From UBA3478 sp964217345 (GTDB taxonomy: Bacteria > Bacteroidota > Bacteroidia > Flavobacteriales > Flavobacteriaceae), in contig CAXPJI010000057.1 in NCBI GenBank assembly GCA_964217345.1, forward strand, positions 1 to 11,354: a DNA stretch of 11,354 nt, read 5' to 3'. Positions 1 to 6,528 of the stretch are shown here, piece by piece; within the stretch, counting starts at the first letter, position 1; each line of letters starts with the position of its first letter. Under the pieces are notes generated by a model that did not search any database, was not told the DNA's origin, and saw only the letters and a program-made list of their open reading frames with translations. The position numbers and the translations under genes were made by a program.

Positions 1-235
1 TGGTTCCTCCTGCAGAATCGAGGAGATTACCGGTAACATTACCACTTAGATTACCATTTACATTACCGGTGACGTCTCCGGTTAGATCTCCAGTAACATC
101 CCCGGTTAGGTTACCTGTGACATTACCTGTGACATCTCCGGTTAGGTTACCGGATAAAGTAGCTGCGTTAAGGGCGACACTACCTGCGGTGTTATCGATG
201 ATGGTTCCTCCTGCAGAATCGAGGAGATTACCGGT
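1..235 (-). repeat. 34-bp exact direct repeat with 201-bp period
   Basis: Bases 1-34 are identical to 202-235. The 201-bp offset is 67 codons, so both copies encode TGNLLDSAGGT in the same frame. This suggests that the tetrapeptide tract plus a short non-repetitive linker forms one module of a larger repeated architecture continuing past the left edge. Confidence 0.8.
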
Positions 236-682
236 GAAGGTGGCTTTTGTGCCTGTGTCACCGCTATTTAGGATTAAGACTCCATCTTTTGAGTAGATGT
301 TTACGGCTCTATCCGCTACATAAGCCCTAGGTGATTTTAATAGAGGCATTCGACTTGGGGTACTGAAATCTTGACCGTCGTTAATGTCGATTTGATCTTC
401 TAAGAAAAGCTCTTGATTCCAGTTGATGCCTGAGAATGAAGCAGGATCGTTTTCACCTATGATAAAGCTGATGAACCCTTCTTTCGAGGTGTCAATGGAT
501 CTTTGTTCTGTATACAGGGTTGTAGTGTTACTTACGATTGATATTTTAACCGCAACCTGCGTCTCTTTTAGCGGAGAGCCATCAGGGTTCTTGATTACTG
601 CCTGATAATAGAAACCTTCTTGCGCGAACAAGGAAGAAAATGAGAGGATAAAGAGAAGGAAGAAGTACCTAAAAAGCTTCAT
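1..682 (-). CDS. Exported repeat protein with TG(N/D)(V/L) tetrapeptide stalk (partial, C-terminus off the window)
   Basis: This reads from the ATG at 682 without a stop to base 1, giving 227 codons of a longer protein. Residues 1-21 form a signal peptide (MKLFRYFF..., ending near LFAQ). Residues 23-75 (FYYQAVIKNPDGSPL, then a strand-rich stretch ending GFISFIIGE) resemble the beta-sandwich-like N-terminal domain of many Bacteroidota surface proteins (FNYQAVARDxxGNxL). Residues 177-220 are eleven tandem tetrapeptides of the form xG(N/D)(L/V). An 11-residue segment, TGNLLDSAGGT, occurs on both sides of the repeats, giving a 67-residue higher-order period. Such stalks occur in tail-fibre-like or adhesin-like surface proteins, often ending in an intramolecular-chaperone domain; the missing C-terminus would settle that. 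Surface location is inferred. Divergent from the SGNH hydrolase across 40 bases. Confidence 0.85.
   Translation of the reverse strand, partial: MKLFRYFFLLFILSFSSLFAQEGFYYQAVIKNPDGSPLKETQVAVKISIVSNTTTLYTEQRSIDTSKEGFISFIIGENDPASFSGINWNQELFLEDQIDINDGQDFSTPSRMPLLKSPRAYVADRAVNIYSKDGVLILNSGDTGTKATFTGNLLDSAGGTIIDNTAGSVALNAATLSGNLTGDVTGNVTGNLTGDVTGDLTGDVTGNVNGNLSGNVTGNLLDSAGGT
23..154 (-). repeat. Eleven tandem 12-bp units encoding xG(N/D)(V/L)
   Basis: Read on the minus strand in the frame of the exported repeat protein, 154 down to 23 encodes SGNL TGDV TGNV TGNL TGDV TGDL TGDV TGNV NGNL SGNV TGNL. The units differ mainly at synonymous or N/D and V/L positions, as expected for a coding minisatellite that expands and contracts in multiples of 12 bp. 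Confidence 0.85.
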
Positions 683-697
683 TATGCCTAAATTTAT

Positions 698-705
698 CAA
701 ATATA
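698..705 (-). promoter_or_regulatory. -7 promoter element of the repeat-protein gene
   Basis: On the minus strand this reads TATATTTG, an exact match to the Bacteroidota TAnnTTTG element, with 15 bases between it and the ATG at 682. No convincing -33 TTTG is seen at the usual spacing. Confidence 0.55.
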
Positions 706-722
706 TCCTCTAACTGTAGACC

Positions 723-1415
723 ATGCTTCGATGTACTAAACCACTTATTAAAAGCTTTTTCACAATTTGTATTGTTTTTTCATCGACTCTTTATGCTCAA
801 GAAAATGAGGAAATTGAATACCTAAGACAGGCTGAAACTTTTGCTGATGAAGTAGCTCAAATTGCGAATATTCCTGTACCTACATGGGACTCGGGAATTA
901 TTGTATTTACAGGGAGTTCTAGTGTTCGCCTATGGCGCTCAGCGGGATTACTTTCTAAAGGTTCTCCTATAATTAATACAGGTTTTGGAGGGTCAACGGC
1001 TTTTGGATTGAATTACTATTTAGAGGATTTGGTACTTCGATATAATCCGAAGCAGGTCTTTATTTATGAGGGGGATAATGATATTGCTGCAGGTCGTGAA
1101 ACGCGTACCATTCTAGAGCATTTAGATACAATTTTTACTCGAATTTGGAACCAAAATCCAGCGACTGAGATTGTATATATCGCTGCCAAACCGAGTCCGC
1201 TTCGCTGGGAATTATACAAAGAATATGAGGCTTTGAATAAAGCCATTGAACGACGAGCTAAAAAGGAAGATCGACTGGTTTTCGCAGATATTTATTCCCC
1301 GATGTTGAAGAAGGGTCAAGTGAGAGAAGATCTGTTCGTTGAAGATCGACTTCACATGAATTCTGTGGGTTATGCGATTTGGGCAGAGGTTATTCGTCCG
1401 TTGGTGATGGAGTAA
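723..1415 (+). CDS. Exported SGNH/GDSL-type hydrolase (esterase/acetylhydrolase family)
   Basis: A 230-residue protein with a signal peptide (residues 1-25, cleaved near LYA-Q). It has all the SGNH blocks: block I as GSSSVRLW (residues 64-71, nucleophile Ser66; the GSSS variant is common in the PAF-acetylhydrolase-like branch), block II Gly in NTGFGG (85-90), block III GDND (117-120) with oxyanion Asn119, and block V DRLH (208-211) giving Asp208 and His211. These residues predict an active serine esterase, perhaps a carbohydrate O-deacetylase or lipase acting in the periplasm or outside the cell; the substrate cannot be read. The ATG at 723 is chosen because an upstream ATG at 684 runs into a stop at once and this one is followed directly by a good signal peptide. 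A weak -7-like TAACTGTA ends 4 bases before the start. The last 26 bases overlap the ABC ATPase gene on the other strand. Confidence 0.88.
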   Translation: MLRCTKPLIKSFFTICIVFSSTLYAQENEEIEYLRQAETFADEVAQIANIPVPTWDSGIIVFTGSSSVRLWRSAGLLSKGSPIINTGFGGSTAFGLNYYLEDLVLRYNPKQVFIYEGDNDIAAGRETRTILEHLDTIFTRIWNQNPATEIVYIAAKPSPLRWELYKEYEALNKAIERRAKKEDRLVFADIYSPMLKKGQVREDLFVEDRLHMNSVGYAIWAEVIRPLVME

Positions 1416-2130
1416 TCTCATTAGAAGCTTCAATTTCTTCAGAAAAGAAGGCCCGAAGGGCGTCTAGAGAAATTTCTCCTCGATTAGCGTCTTTTACGAG
1501 CTCGCCTTTATTCAAAATTAAAATGCGTTGACACAACTCGCTTACATGAAGTAAATCATGTGAGGATACAAAGATGCTACAACCCAATTCTTGATTGATT
1601 TCACGCAACAAATTTTGGAGTTGCATTTGAGCACGTGGATCAAGATTTGCGAAAGGTTCGTCGAGTATGACTAGTTCTGGAGCTCCGATGAAAGCGGCCG
1701 CGATTCCGACCTTTTTTTGATTCCCCTTTGAAAGGTCTCGAATGTATTTTTTCTTTTCGAGAATTTCACCGTTGAAAAAGGTGTTGAATCGATTTAGAAA
1801 AGAATCAAGATCTGCTTTATTGATATTTCGGAGTCCTGCGATGAAACTGAAGTATTCCTCTGGGGTTAAGTATCCGATAAGGAAACTTTCGTCGATGAAG
1901 GCCGCAGTGGTTGACTTCCAATCCTCTGACTCATCGACTCGAATTTGATTATTTTCAATATAACCTGTTGAAGGTTTGATAAGATCGAGTAACAAGCTGA
2001 AGAAGGTGGTTTTACCCGCTCCGTTGTTTCCAACTAGGCCGATAATTTCCCCTTTAGATAGTTCGAGAGAATCTATAGAAAGAACCGTTGTGTCTTTATA
2101 AGTTTTGCTAAGGTTAGATACCGAGATCAT
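1390..2130 (-). CDS. ABC transporter ATP-binding subunit
   Basis: A 246-residue nucleotide-binding subunit that would power the membrane protein encoded just upstream. It has Walker A GNNGAGKT (34-41), signature LSKGNQKK (133-140, the SKGN form common in ABC-2-type exporters), Walker B LVILDE (153-158) and the H-loop in SSHD (His191). The Q-loop region reads AAFIDESFLIG (77-87) and has no Gln at the expected place; Glu81 may stand in for it. The acidic and polar tail after about residue 228 is the part that overlaps the convergent SGNH hydrolase gene. Its ATG overlaps the permease stop codon (ATGA), so the two genes are translationally coupled. Known ABC-2 exporters of this type move lipids, polysaccharides, peptides or drugs; nothing here fixes the cargo. 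Confidence 0.92.
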   Translation of the reverse strand: MISVSNLSKTYKDTTVLSIDSLELSKGEIIGLVGNNGAGKTTFFSLLLDLIKPSTGYIENNQIRVDESEDWKSTTAAFIDESFLIGYLTPEEYFSFIAGLRNINKADLDSFLNRFNTFFNGEILEKKKYIRDLSKGNQKKVGIAAAFIGAPELVILDEPFANLDPRAQMQLQNLLREINQELGCSIFVSSHDLLHVSELCQRILILNKGELVKDANRGEISLDALRAFFSEEIEASNEITPSPTDE

Positions 2131-3593
2131 GAGCGGTAAGCTTTTAGGGTTTCGTATTTTTCTTTTTGATAGATGGAGATAATGGTTTTGAATAGGTATG
2201 GCTTTAGAAAGTACCCAGCGATCGAAACTACAACAATACTAATTTTAGCGGCTGTAGGGCCTAACGTATAATTAAAACCACCATATAGCGCAAGCGGAAG
2301 TGCAATTTTGGGAAGCGTTAAAAGTAAGGTTCGGTAGTTGAAAGCATTCTTATCTCCGAAAGCTTTTTTATTAGAGGTTAGGTCAATTTTGGTTCGTACA
2401 TAAGCGCCGCCCCATAATACAATTACTGAATTGATCGTAAGATTATAAATGGCCCCTAAAATCACATAGCTGAAAACTTCAAGCCCGAATATAAGATACC
2501 AACTTGAGAGAATGGTTGTGGCAATGGTGAATACTTGGATAAGAGTGTACTTCGATTTTAGATAGTCGAGATAAGTAATGTTTTGAGTCATTAATAGTGG
2601 ATAGTACTGACTGTCCCAGCTAGGCACGTACTGTCCGAAACTAAAAAGGAACCCTCCGGTGACAAAAATTCCAGCGAAAAGCTTCCAAGTATCACTCTCG
2701 TAGGCTTCTACAGCTCCGGTAAAAAACAATAGGCCATAGAAGATGAAGAAAAAGCCTGCGAAAACGGCTTGTCGAGCCCGCTTATTTCGAAGGATTAATG
2801 CTACATCATTTCTTAAAATGAGTCCGAGTTTACCAAAGCGATTGAAATAATTCTCACTGATTGAGATCGTTCTTTCACTCTTTTTAGCCAGTCCTGCATC
2901 GAGATACATTCGGGTTCTAAAATGACTAAAAGCAGAATAATAGATGATCAGTAATAATGCGAATACCGGGATAATTAACCAAGAATGATTGAATAGCGTT
3001 AAAAAGAATACTTGAGTGTAGGGGGTGATATCAAAAATCCCAAAATATTGAAGTGCGGCGCTACCCAAAACAACAGAAGCTACTAATGCAAAAACCGTAT
3101 TCCTTTGGTTTACTAATACATTGAGATAATTATTAATTAGCAATATGAAATAGATTGAAATTCCCCAGGTGGTTATTTGACTCGCTGGTTGACCTTCAAT
3201 AGTTAAAATGATGCTCATTGGGATTAAAAAAAATAGATGACTCCAGTTGAAAAACGAATAGAGCATCTTGAGCATAGAGAAATGAACGACTGTTGACTTT
3301 TTGATATTCTGATAAAGCAAGGGCTGCACATTGGTGACAGGCATTGGTTGCATCATGTATCTAAAAACAATATCAAACCCGATATAGTAGATCAGATATC
3401 GGTTGATGACTTCAAAGGGTTCTCCGATCTGAGCTTTTTCGATGATGTAGTAGGCACCTACCCCAAGTGATAAGAAAATCAAAACGAAATAAAGAATGGC
3501 AAATACGATGAGTATGCGCATCCATAGATTCTGTTTCCAGGTGGGAGATCGAAAAAGACTTTTTAATTCGAGCGAAAAAAGGGTTCTCAGCAT
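2127..3593 (-). CDS. DUF5687-like ABC exporter membrane subunit
   Basis: A 488-residue, very hydrophobic protein with many predicted membrane helices, starting MLRTLFSLELKSLFRSP. This start, the early segment ending in FRYMMQPMPVTNVQPLL, and the length match the Bacteroidota family annotated DUF5687, which is nearly always paired with an ABC ATPase as here. It would form the transmembrane pathway of an ABC-2-type exporter with the ATPase whose gene overlaps its stop by 4 bases. The first gene of this two-gene operon, it has an exact -7 element 17 bases upstream of the ATG. Family assignment is from recognition of the N-terminal motif and context; no substrate is known to me. Confidence 0.82.
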   Translation of the reverse strand: MLRTLFSLELKSLFRSPTWKQNLWMRILIVFAILYFVLIFLSLGVGAYYIIEKAQIGEPFEVINRYLIYYIGFDIVFRYMMQPMPVTNVQPLLYQNIKKSTVVHFSMLKMLYSFFNWSHLFFLIPMSIILTIEGQPASQITTWGISIYFILLINNYLNVLVNQRNTVFALVASVVLGSAALQYFGIFDITPYTQVFFLTLFNHSWLIIPVFALLLIIYYSAFSHFRTRMYLDAGLAKKSERTISISENYFNRFGKLGLILRNDVALILRNKRARQAVFAGFFFIFYGLLFFTGAVEAYESDTWKLFAGIFVTGGFLFSFGQYVPSWDSQYYPLLMTQNITYLDYLKSKYTLIQVFTIATTILSSWYLIFGLEVFSYVILGAIYNLTINSVIVLWGGAYVRTKIDLTSNKKAFGDKNAFNYRTLLLTLPKIALPLALYGGFNYTLGPTAAKISIVVVSIAGYFLKPYLFKTIISIYQKEKYETLKAYRS

Positions 3594-3610
3594 TGAATTT
3601 TGAATTTAAA

Positions 3611-3618
3611 CAAAGATA
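3611..3618 (-). promoter_or_regulatory. -7 promoter element of the ABC exporter operon
   Basis: On the minus strand this reads TATCTTTG, an exact TAnnTTTG match, with 17 bases to the permease ATG at 3593. It lies only 7 bases from the opposing -7-like element of the omega-amidase, so RNA polymerase bound at one promoter should block the other. Confidence 0.55.
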
Positions 3619-3625
3619 AGTGCTG

Positions 3626-3633
3626 TAACTTTA
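3626..3633 (+). promoter_or_regulatory. Probable -7 element of the omega-amidase gene
   Basis: TAACTTTA matches TAnnTTTG at all but the last position. A TTTG at 3599-3602 lies 23 bases upstream, slightly longer than the usual 19-21. Only 5 bases separate it from the ATG at 3639, so the transcript would be essentially leaderless. Confidence 0.4.
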
Positions 3634-3638
3634 GCTTT

Positions 3639-4421
3639 ATGTATGACGATTCAAAAGCTGATTCATTACAAGTAGCCCTTGTGCAGCTGGACATTTCTTG
3701 GAAGGATCCGAAGGGCAACCTCGGTTGTATCGATCAATTGATTAAAGAAATCAAGGCAGATTTAATTGTTCTGCCAGAAATGTTCGCTACGGGTTTTATT
3801 GACGACCCAGATCAAACCGATTTAGGTGATGCCTTCGGTTTAGAGTGGATGAAGCATACCGCTTGTAATAAGAATGCGGCTGTTGTGGGTAGTTTAGCAG
3901 TTGAAGAGGATGGAAACTTTTACAATCGCATGTATTTTGTCACTCCCAACCAAGAGATAGTAAGCTATGACAAAAAGCATCTCTTTGCTTTAGGTGATGA
4001 GGCCAAGGCTTTCAAATCGGGAGAAAGACCGATGCTTGCAAGTTACAGGGGTTGGACTTTTTGTCTTTCTATTTGTTATGACCTGCGCTTTCCGGCCTGG
4101 GCTCGCTATCACGCTCCTTATGATGTATATCTATGTGTGGCGAATTGGCCCGCGCCAAGAGTAAATGCTTGGGATAGTCTACTATGTGCAAGATCGATTG
4201 AGAATCAATGTTATGCGATTGGAGTAAATCGGGTCGGAGACGACGAGAAGGTAAAGGGTTACCCGGGTCACAGTACGACCTATACTCCGATGGGTAAATC
4301 TTTAGGAACGAAGTCTGGCGAGTGTGTTTTACTTTACACCTTATCAAAAAACGAGCTTCAGTCGGTGCGAAAAAAACTTCCGTATTTGAAGGATAGAGAT
4401 ATCTTTGACTTCAAAATATAG
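3639..4421 (+). CDS. Nitrilase-superfamily omega-amidase (YafV-like)
   Basis: A 260-residue carbon-nitrogen hydrolase. The triad is visible: Glu47 in VLPEMFATGF, Lys112 in YDKKHLFAL and Cys146 in SICYDLRFP. This motif set is typical of the omega-amidase/YafV branch, which hydrolyses 2-oxoglutaramate and 2-oxosuccinamate (keto products of glutamine and asparagine transamination) to the oxo acid and ammonia in the cytoplasm, a repair and salvage role. The frame is open back to a TTG at 3600, but the ATG at 3639 gives the usual family length and starts close to the conserved VALVQLD strand, while a -7-like element at 3626 lies inside the longer version. Three bases separate its stop from the small membrane protein gene, so the two are probably co-transcribed. 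Confidence 0.88.
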   Translation: MYDDSKADSLQVALVQLDISWKDPKGNLGCIDQLIKEIKADLIVLPEMFATGFIDDPDQTDLGDAFGLEWMKHTACNKNAAVVGSLAVEEDGNFYNRMYFVTPNQEIVSYDKKHLFALGDEAKAFKSGERPMLASYRGWTFCLSICYDLRFPAWARYHAPYDVYLCVANWPAPRVNAWDSLLCARSIENQCYAIGVNRVGDDEKVKGYPGHSTTYTPMGKSLGTKSGECVLLYTLSKNELQSVRKKLPYLKDRDIFDFKI

Positions 4422-4424
4422 TCT

Positions 4425-4598
4425 ATGTTCAGTCTTGGGATTATCTATTTCATGCTTTTCGCAATTATCGCAGCTTTCGGATTCTTAGGAAAGTATATCG
4501 CTGAGCTCAAGGGACGCAATCCTATGGAGGGGTTTTTACTCGGAATTTTCTTAGGTCTACTCGGTGTTTTAATCGAGGCTCTATTGCCAAGAAGGTAG
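4425..4598 (+). CDS. Small two-helix membrane protein (57 residues)
   Basis: A 57-residue ORF starting 3 bases after the omega-amidase stop. Helix 1 covers about residues 4-22 (LGIIYFMLFAIIAAFGFLG); a short polar turn KGRNPMEG (29-36) leads into helix 2, about 37-55, ending in a basic LLPRR tail. This KGRNP...GFLLGIFLG...LP pattern is a widespread small-protein theme in bacteria (K-G-R, then a glycine-spaced helix ending in LP), with no assigned function that I know of. The inner-membrane location is inferred. No own promoter is evident, so it likely depends on the omega-amidase transcript. Confidence 0.72.
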   Translation: MFSLGIIYFMLFAIIAAFGFLGKYIAELKGRNPMEGFLLGIFLGLLGVLIEALLPRR

Positions 4599-4613
4599 TT
4601 TTCTATAAAGTAA

Positions 4614-4643
4614 ATTTATTGTTAATGTTGATTCGCAATAAAT
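4614..4643. repeat. 8-bp inverted repeat between the small membrane gene and the HxlR promoter
   Basis: ATTTATTG (4614-4621) and CAATAAAT (4636-4643) are perfect complements around a 14-base loop, followed by AGTTTTTG. It could be a weak terminator for the omega-amidase unit, or an operator. The right arm's GCAATA resembles the repeat found at 4659 and 4691. Confidence 0.4.
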
Positions 4644-4653
4644 AGTTTTTGTT

Positions 4654-4661
4654 TAATTTTG
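4654..4661 (+). promoter_or_regulatory. -7 promoter element of the HxlR regulator gene
   Basis: TAATTTTG is an exact TAnnTTTG match. A TTG at 4628-4630 is a possible -33, 23 bases upstream. The predicted start of transcription near 4666 leaves a leader of about 45 bases that holds the second copy of the direct repeat. Confidence 0.5.
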
Positions 4662-4703
4662 CAATACAAAAACTTAGACATTAACTACAATTGTAATACA
4701 AAA
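4659..4703. promoter_or_regulatory. Candidate operator: 13-base direct repeat TTGYAATACAAAA, 32 bp apart
   Basis: TTGCAATACAAAA (4659-4671) and TTGTAATACAAAA (4691-4703) differ at one base and are spaced by 32 bp, about three helical turns. The first copy overlaps the end of the -7 element, and the second ends 10 bases before the HxlR start codon. Both positions suit autorepression. Within the second half, TACAATTGTA (4686-4695) is a perfect 10-bp palindrome, and the first half contains TTTTG-CAATA-CAAAA, a 5-bp inverted repeat. Confidence 0.45.
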
Positions 4704-4713
4704 GCAACCGATT

Positions 4714-5163
4714 ATGGCGAAAATACTATACCATGATTTACAGCCTAAGTGCGCATGTGCAGTAGGTCTTGATATATTAGGTGACCGCTGGTCGCTGATT
4801 ATCATAAGAGATTTATTCAAAGGATATACTACCTATTCTGATTTCTTGCGTAAAGCTTCTGAAGGTATTGCTTCTAATATTCTAAATAACAGGTTAAAGA
4901 AGTTAGTTTCTTTAGGTATTATCAATTTCAGAAAGAAAGAATCAGATCGAAAAGTCAAAGAATATTATTTAACAGATGCGGGTATCGATTTATACCCGGT
5001 GATTTATTCTCTTCAAAATTGGGCTACCAAACATGTTGATTTTCAGTATACTGAAAGAACAACCAATTGGAAGGCATTTAATGATGCTACTACCCAGGAA
5101 GAAGTAATAGATCATTACACTGAGAACTATAAAAAAATTCGAGCCGAAAATTTCGGTTTCTAA
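4714..5163 (+). CDS. HxlR-family winged-helix transcriptional regulator
   Basis: A 149-residue regulator. Residues 17-105 follow the HxlR pattern: VGLDILGDRWSLIIIRDL (17-34), the recognition-helix region GIASNILNNRLKKLVSLGI (51-69), a basic wing FRKKESDRKVKEYYLTDAG (72-90) and the closing LYPVIYSLQNW (93-103). The N-terminal Cys that senses quinones, aldehydes or oxidants in relatives such as YodB and HypR has plausible counterparts in Cys13 and Cys15 (PKCACAV); redox sensing is an inference. The protein has about 40 residues after the HxlR core that I cannot place. It ends in a strong terminator shared with the convergent broken barrel gene, and is the only regulator next to the two exported gene pairs at 5221-8367, which makes them candidate targets besides its own promoter. 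Confidence 0.88.
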   Translation: MAKILYHDLQPKCACAVGLDILGDRWSLIIIRDLFKGYTTYSDFLRKASEGIASNILNNRLKKLVSLGIINFRKKESDRKVKEYYLTDAGIDLYPVIYSLQNWATKHVDFQYTERTTNWKAFNDATTQEEVIDHYTENYKKIRAENFGF

Positions 5164-5165
5164 AT

Positions 5166-5198
5166 AAAAAGGGAGTCAAAATAGACTCCCTTTTTTTT
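5166..5198. terminator. Bidirectional rho-independent terminator
   Basis: GGGAGTC (5171-5177), loop AAAATA, GACTCCC (5184-5190), flanked by an A run (5166-5170) and eight T (5191-5198). It can end both the HxlR transcript and the convergent one from the minus strand. Confidence 0.9.
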
Positions 5199-5220
5199 GC
5201 ACTCAAAGTTTGGGTTGGGT

Positions 5221-5991
5221 TTATCTGAGTACCATAACTTTTTTTAAGATATGTGAATTCTTGATCGATCGAATTTCTTCGAAATTTCGCCAGAATTCTT
5301 CGGCTGCATCATTTAATTCTCCAGTAGCATTTCTAACTTCATACAAGTCGTTTAGGCTGTTGTAAAAGTCCACGGTGATGTAGTTGACAGGGTGATCAGT
5401 GCCTAAATAGTTGAGGATCTTATGAAGACCCCAACCTGTTTTGACTTGGTCATTCTCTTTGAAATTAGGCATAAACACTTCTAATTCTGCTTTTTCGTAT
5501 TCATCTGCTTTATAAGGATCTACCGCCATGTAGTTTAATACTGCAATATCTGTAGGGACACCGCCGGGTTCTAGTTGAGGCCCGTATCCACCTTTTACAC
5601 TAGTAGTGACTGCTTTGTTTTTAATATAATGCCCCATTGCTCTCTTTTCTGCTGCCTTACGATCAGTCGAAGATTTTCCTTTCATAGAGTTTAGTGGGCT
5701 AGTTGTGAATGTAGGTTCGCTATGAAGAGTAGCATAAACAAAAGTTGTTGTCATTTCATTCACATCAGAATTAAGGATTTGCCACATGTCCCAACCAATG
5801 ATATTTCCTTCATCGATCTGGTGTTGTCAAAAATTGGAATAGTATTCTCTTTCTAGATCAATATGCTCTGAAACATCCTAGTTTTGTATTTGTCCGTACC
5901 AAAGAGAAACATACATTTCTTGTGCATTAACTATGAGCCCACCAGCAAGAAGTAGTAAAAAGAATAAAGTGTTTTGAATCGTTTTCATCAT
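5221..5991 (-). pseudogene. Exported two-domain ferredoxin-like barrel protein, broken by two in-frame stops
   Basis: A single frame runs from ATG 5991 to the stop at 5221, 256 codons, interrupted by TAG at 5880-5878 (codon 38) and TGA at 5829-5827 (codon 55). The start gives a good signal peptide (MMKTIQNTLFFLLLL, ending NAQ). Beyond the stops, the frame stays open for 201 codons. Length and sequence parallel the barrel gene at 6618-7397: EYYSNF-stop-QHQIDEGNIIGW aligns with KYFQKVAQSAVNDGDIAAW, and ITVDFYNSLNDLYEVR with VMSWDMFSSLEDLFNYR. TAG and TGA end other genes here, so recoding is unlikely. Translation from the internal ATG at 5787 would give 188 residues with no signal peptide and half of domain 1 missing. 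It lies 9 bases downstream of the NTF2-like lipoprotein gene, as second gene of that unit. Recent inactivation or sequencing error are both possible. Confidence 0.8.
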
Positions 5992-6000
5992 TATTTAGGT

Positions 6001-6480
6001 TTATTGGTTAAATGAATTCATGAGTCCATTGAAGTCAAAGTAGTCGCCACCTCTGACGATTTTACCATCTTTAAATTCCATCGCATGATATGATGTTAGT
6101 TGGAATGGGATCCCAGTTTCAGTATGTATTCCGGTCCAAGTCCCATAAGTTCTAACACTACCATCGGGTAATAGCGTCTCCTCATTTACCCCTGGGAGCC
6201 AGCTTTGAGCTTCATATTGAATGTTATCAAATAAGTCTTGGTACATCTTCATGGCTTCAATGTGTTCTGTTTTACCGTATGTACTAGCTCCATAAATAGG
6301 TGGTTGCCAGTTTAACTCATCATGAATTAGAGTAGCTTGTGATTGCCAGTCTTCGACAGCGTGTAATTCTATGAATTTTTTAGCTGTTGCTAGATTCTTC
6401 TCAAAATCTGGATTTGTGCTGGTTCTATCTGAACAGGAAACGGTAAGTGCAGAAAGCACACATAGTAATATTTTTTTCAT
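6001..6480 (-). CDS. Exported NTF2/SnoaL-like lipoprotein
   Basis: A 159-residue protein starting at ATG 6480 (MKKILLCVL...). The lipobox LTVSC puts the lipidated Cys at residue 16. The following SDR has only one acidic residue, so it is a poor match to the SDD-type surface-export signal of flavobacteria; an outer-membrane lipoprotein is the safer call. The remainder follows the SnoaL/NTF2 cone fold: a first helix (FEKNLATAKKFIELHAVED), a long middle helix near GKTEHIEAMKMYQDLF, then strands ending YHAMEFKDGKIVRGGDYFD. The frame is open to an ATG at 6531, but that would put 17 extra residues before the signal peptide and begins inside the -7 element. NTF2-like folds bind small hydrophobic ligands or act as cyclases, isomerases or subunits; no active site can be assigned. 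First gene of the minus-strand pair. Confidence 0.82.
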   Translation of the reverse strand: MKKILLCVLSALTVSCSDRTSTNPDFEKNLATAKKFIELHAVEDWQSQATLIHDELNWQPPIYGASTYGKTEHIEAMKMYQDLFDNIQYEAQSWLPGVNEETLLPDGSVRTYGTWTGIHTETGIPFQLTSYHAMEFKDGKIVRGGDYFDFNGLMNSFNQ

Positions 6481-6528
6481 TGATATAGGTTTTTTATTAC
6501 GAATAATTATAGAAATTAACTTAAATGA

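Noticed and set aside
1..154. CRISPR array suggested by the short repeats
   Set aside because: The units are contiguous 12-bp coding repeats without spacers and stay in one reading frame.
69..605. Plus-strand ORFs at 69-296 and 423-605
   Set aside because: Both lie antisense to the repeat protein, which has a signal peptide, a recognisable domain and a promoter on the minus strand. The first is only the reverse reading of the tetrapeptide repeats.
1064..1433. Minus-strand ORFs 1064-1246 and 1212-1433
   Set aside because: They are shadows of the SGNH hydrolase, whose catalytic blocks are all on the plus strand.
3600..3638. TTG start at 3600 for the omega-amidase
   Set aside because: It adds 13 unconserved residues (including CCNFS) and lies upstream of the -7-like element; the ATG at 3639 gives the usual family length.
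4069..4347. Minus-strand 92-residue ORF inside the omega-amidase gene
   Set aside because: Antisense to a gene with a complete catalytic triad; no recognisable protein features.
5827..5880. Stop-codon recoding (selenocysteine, pyrrolysine or a variant code) in the broken barrel gene
   Set aside because: Two different stops would both need to be read through, both codons end other genes in the window, and the intact paralogue has no unusual residue there. No recoding hairpin is evident.
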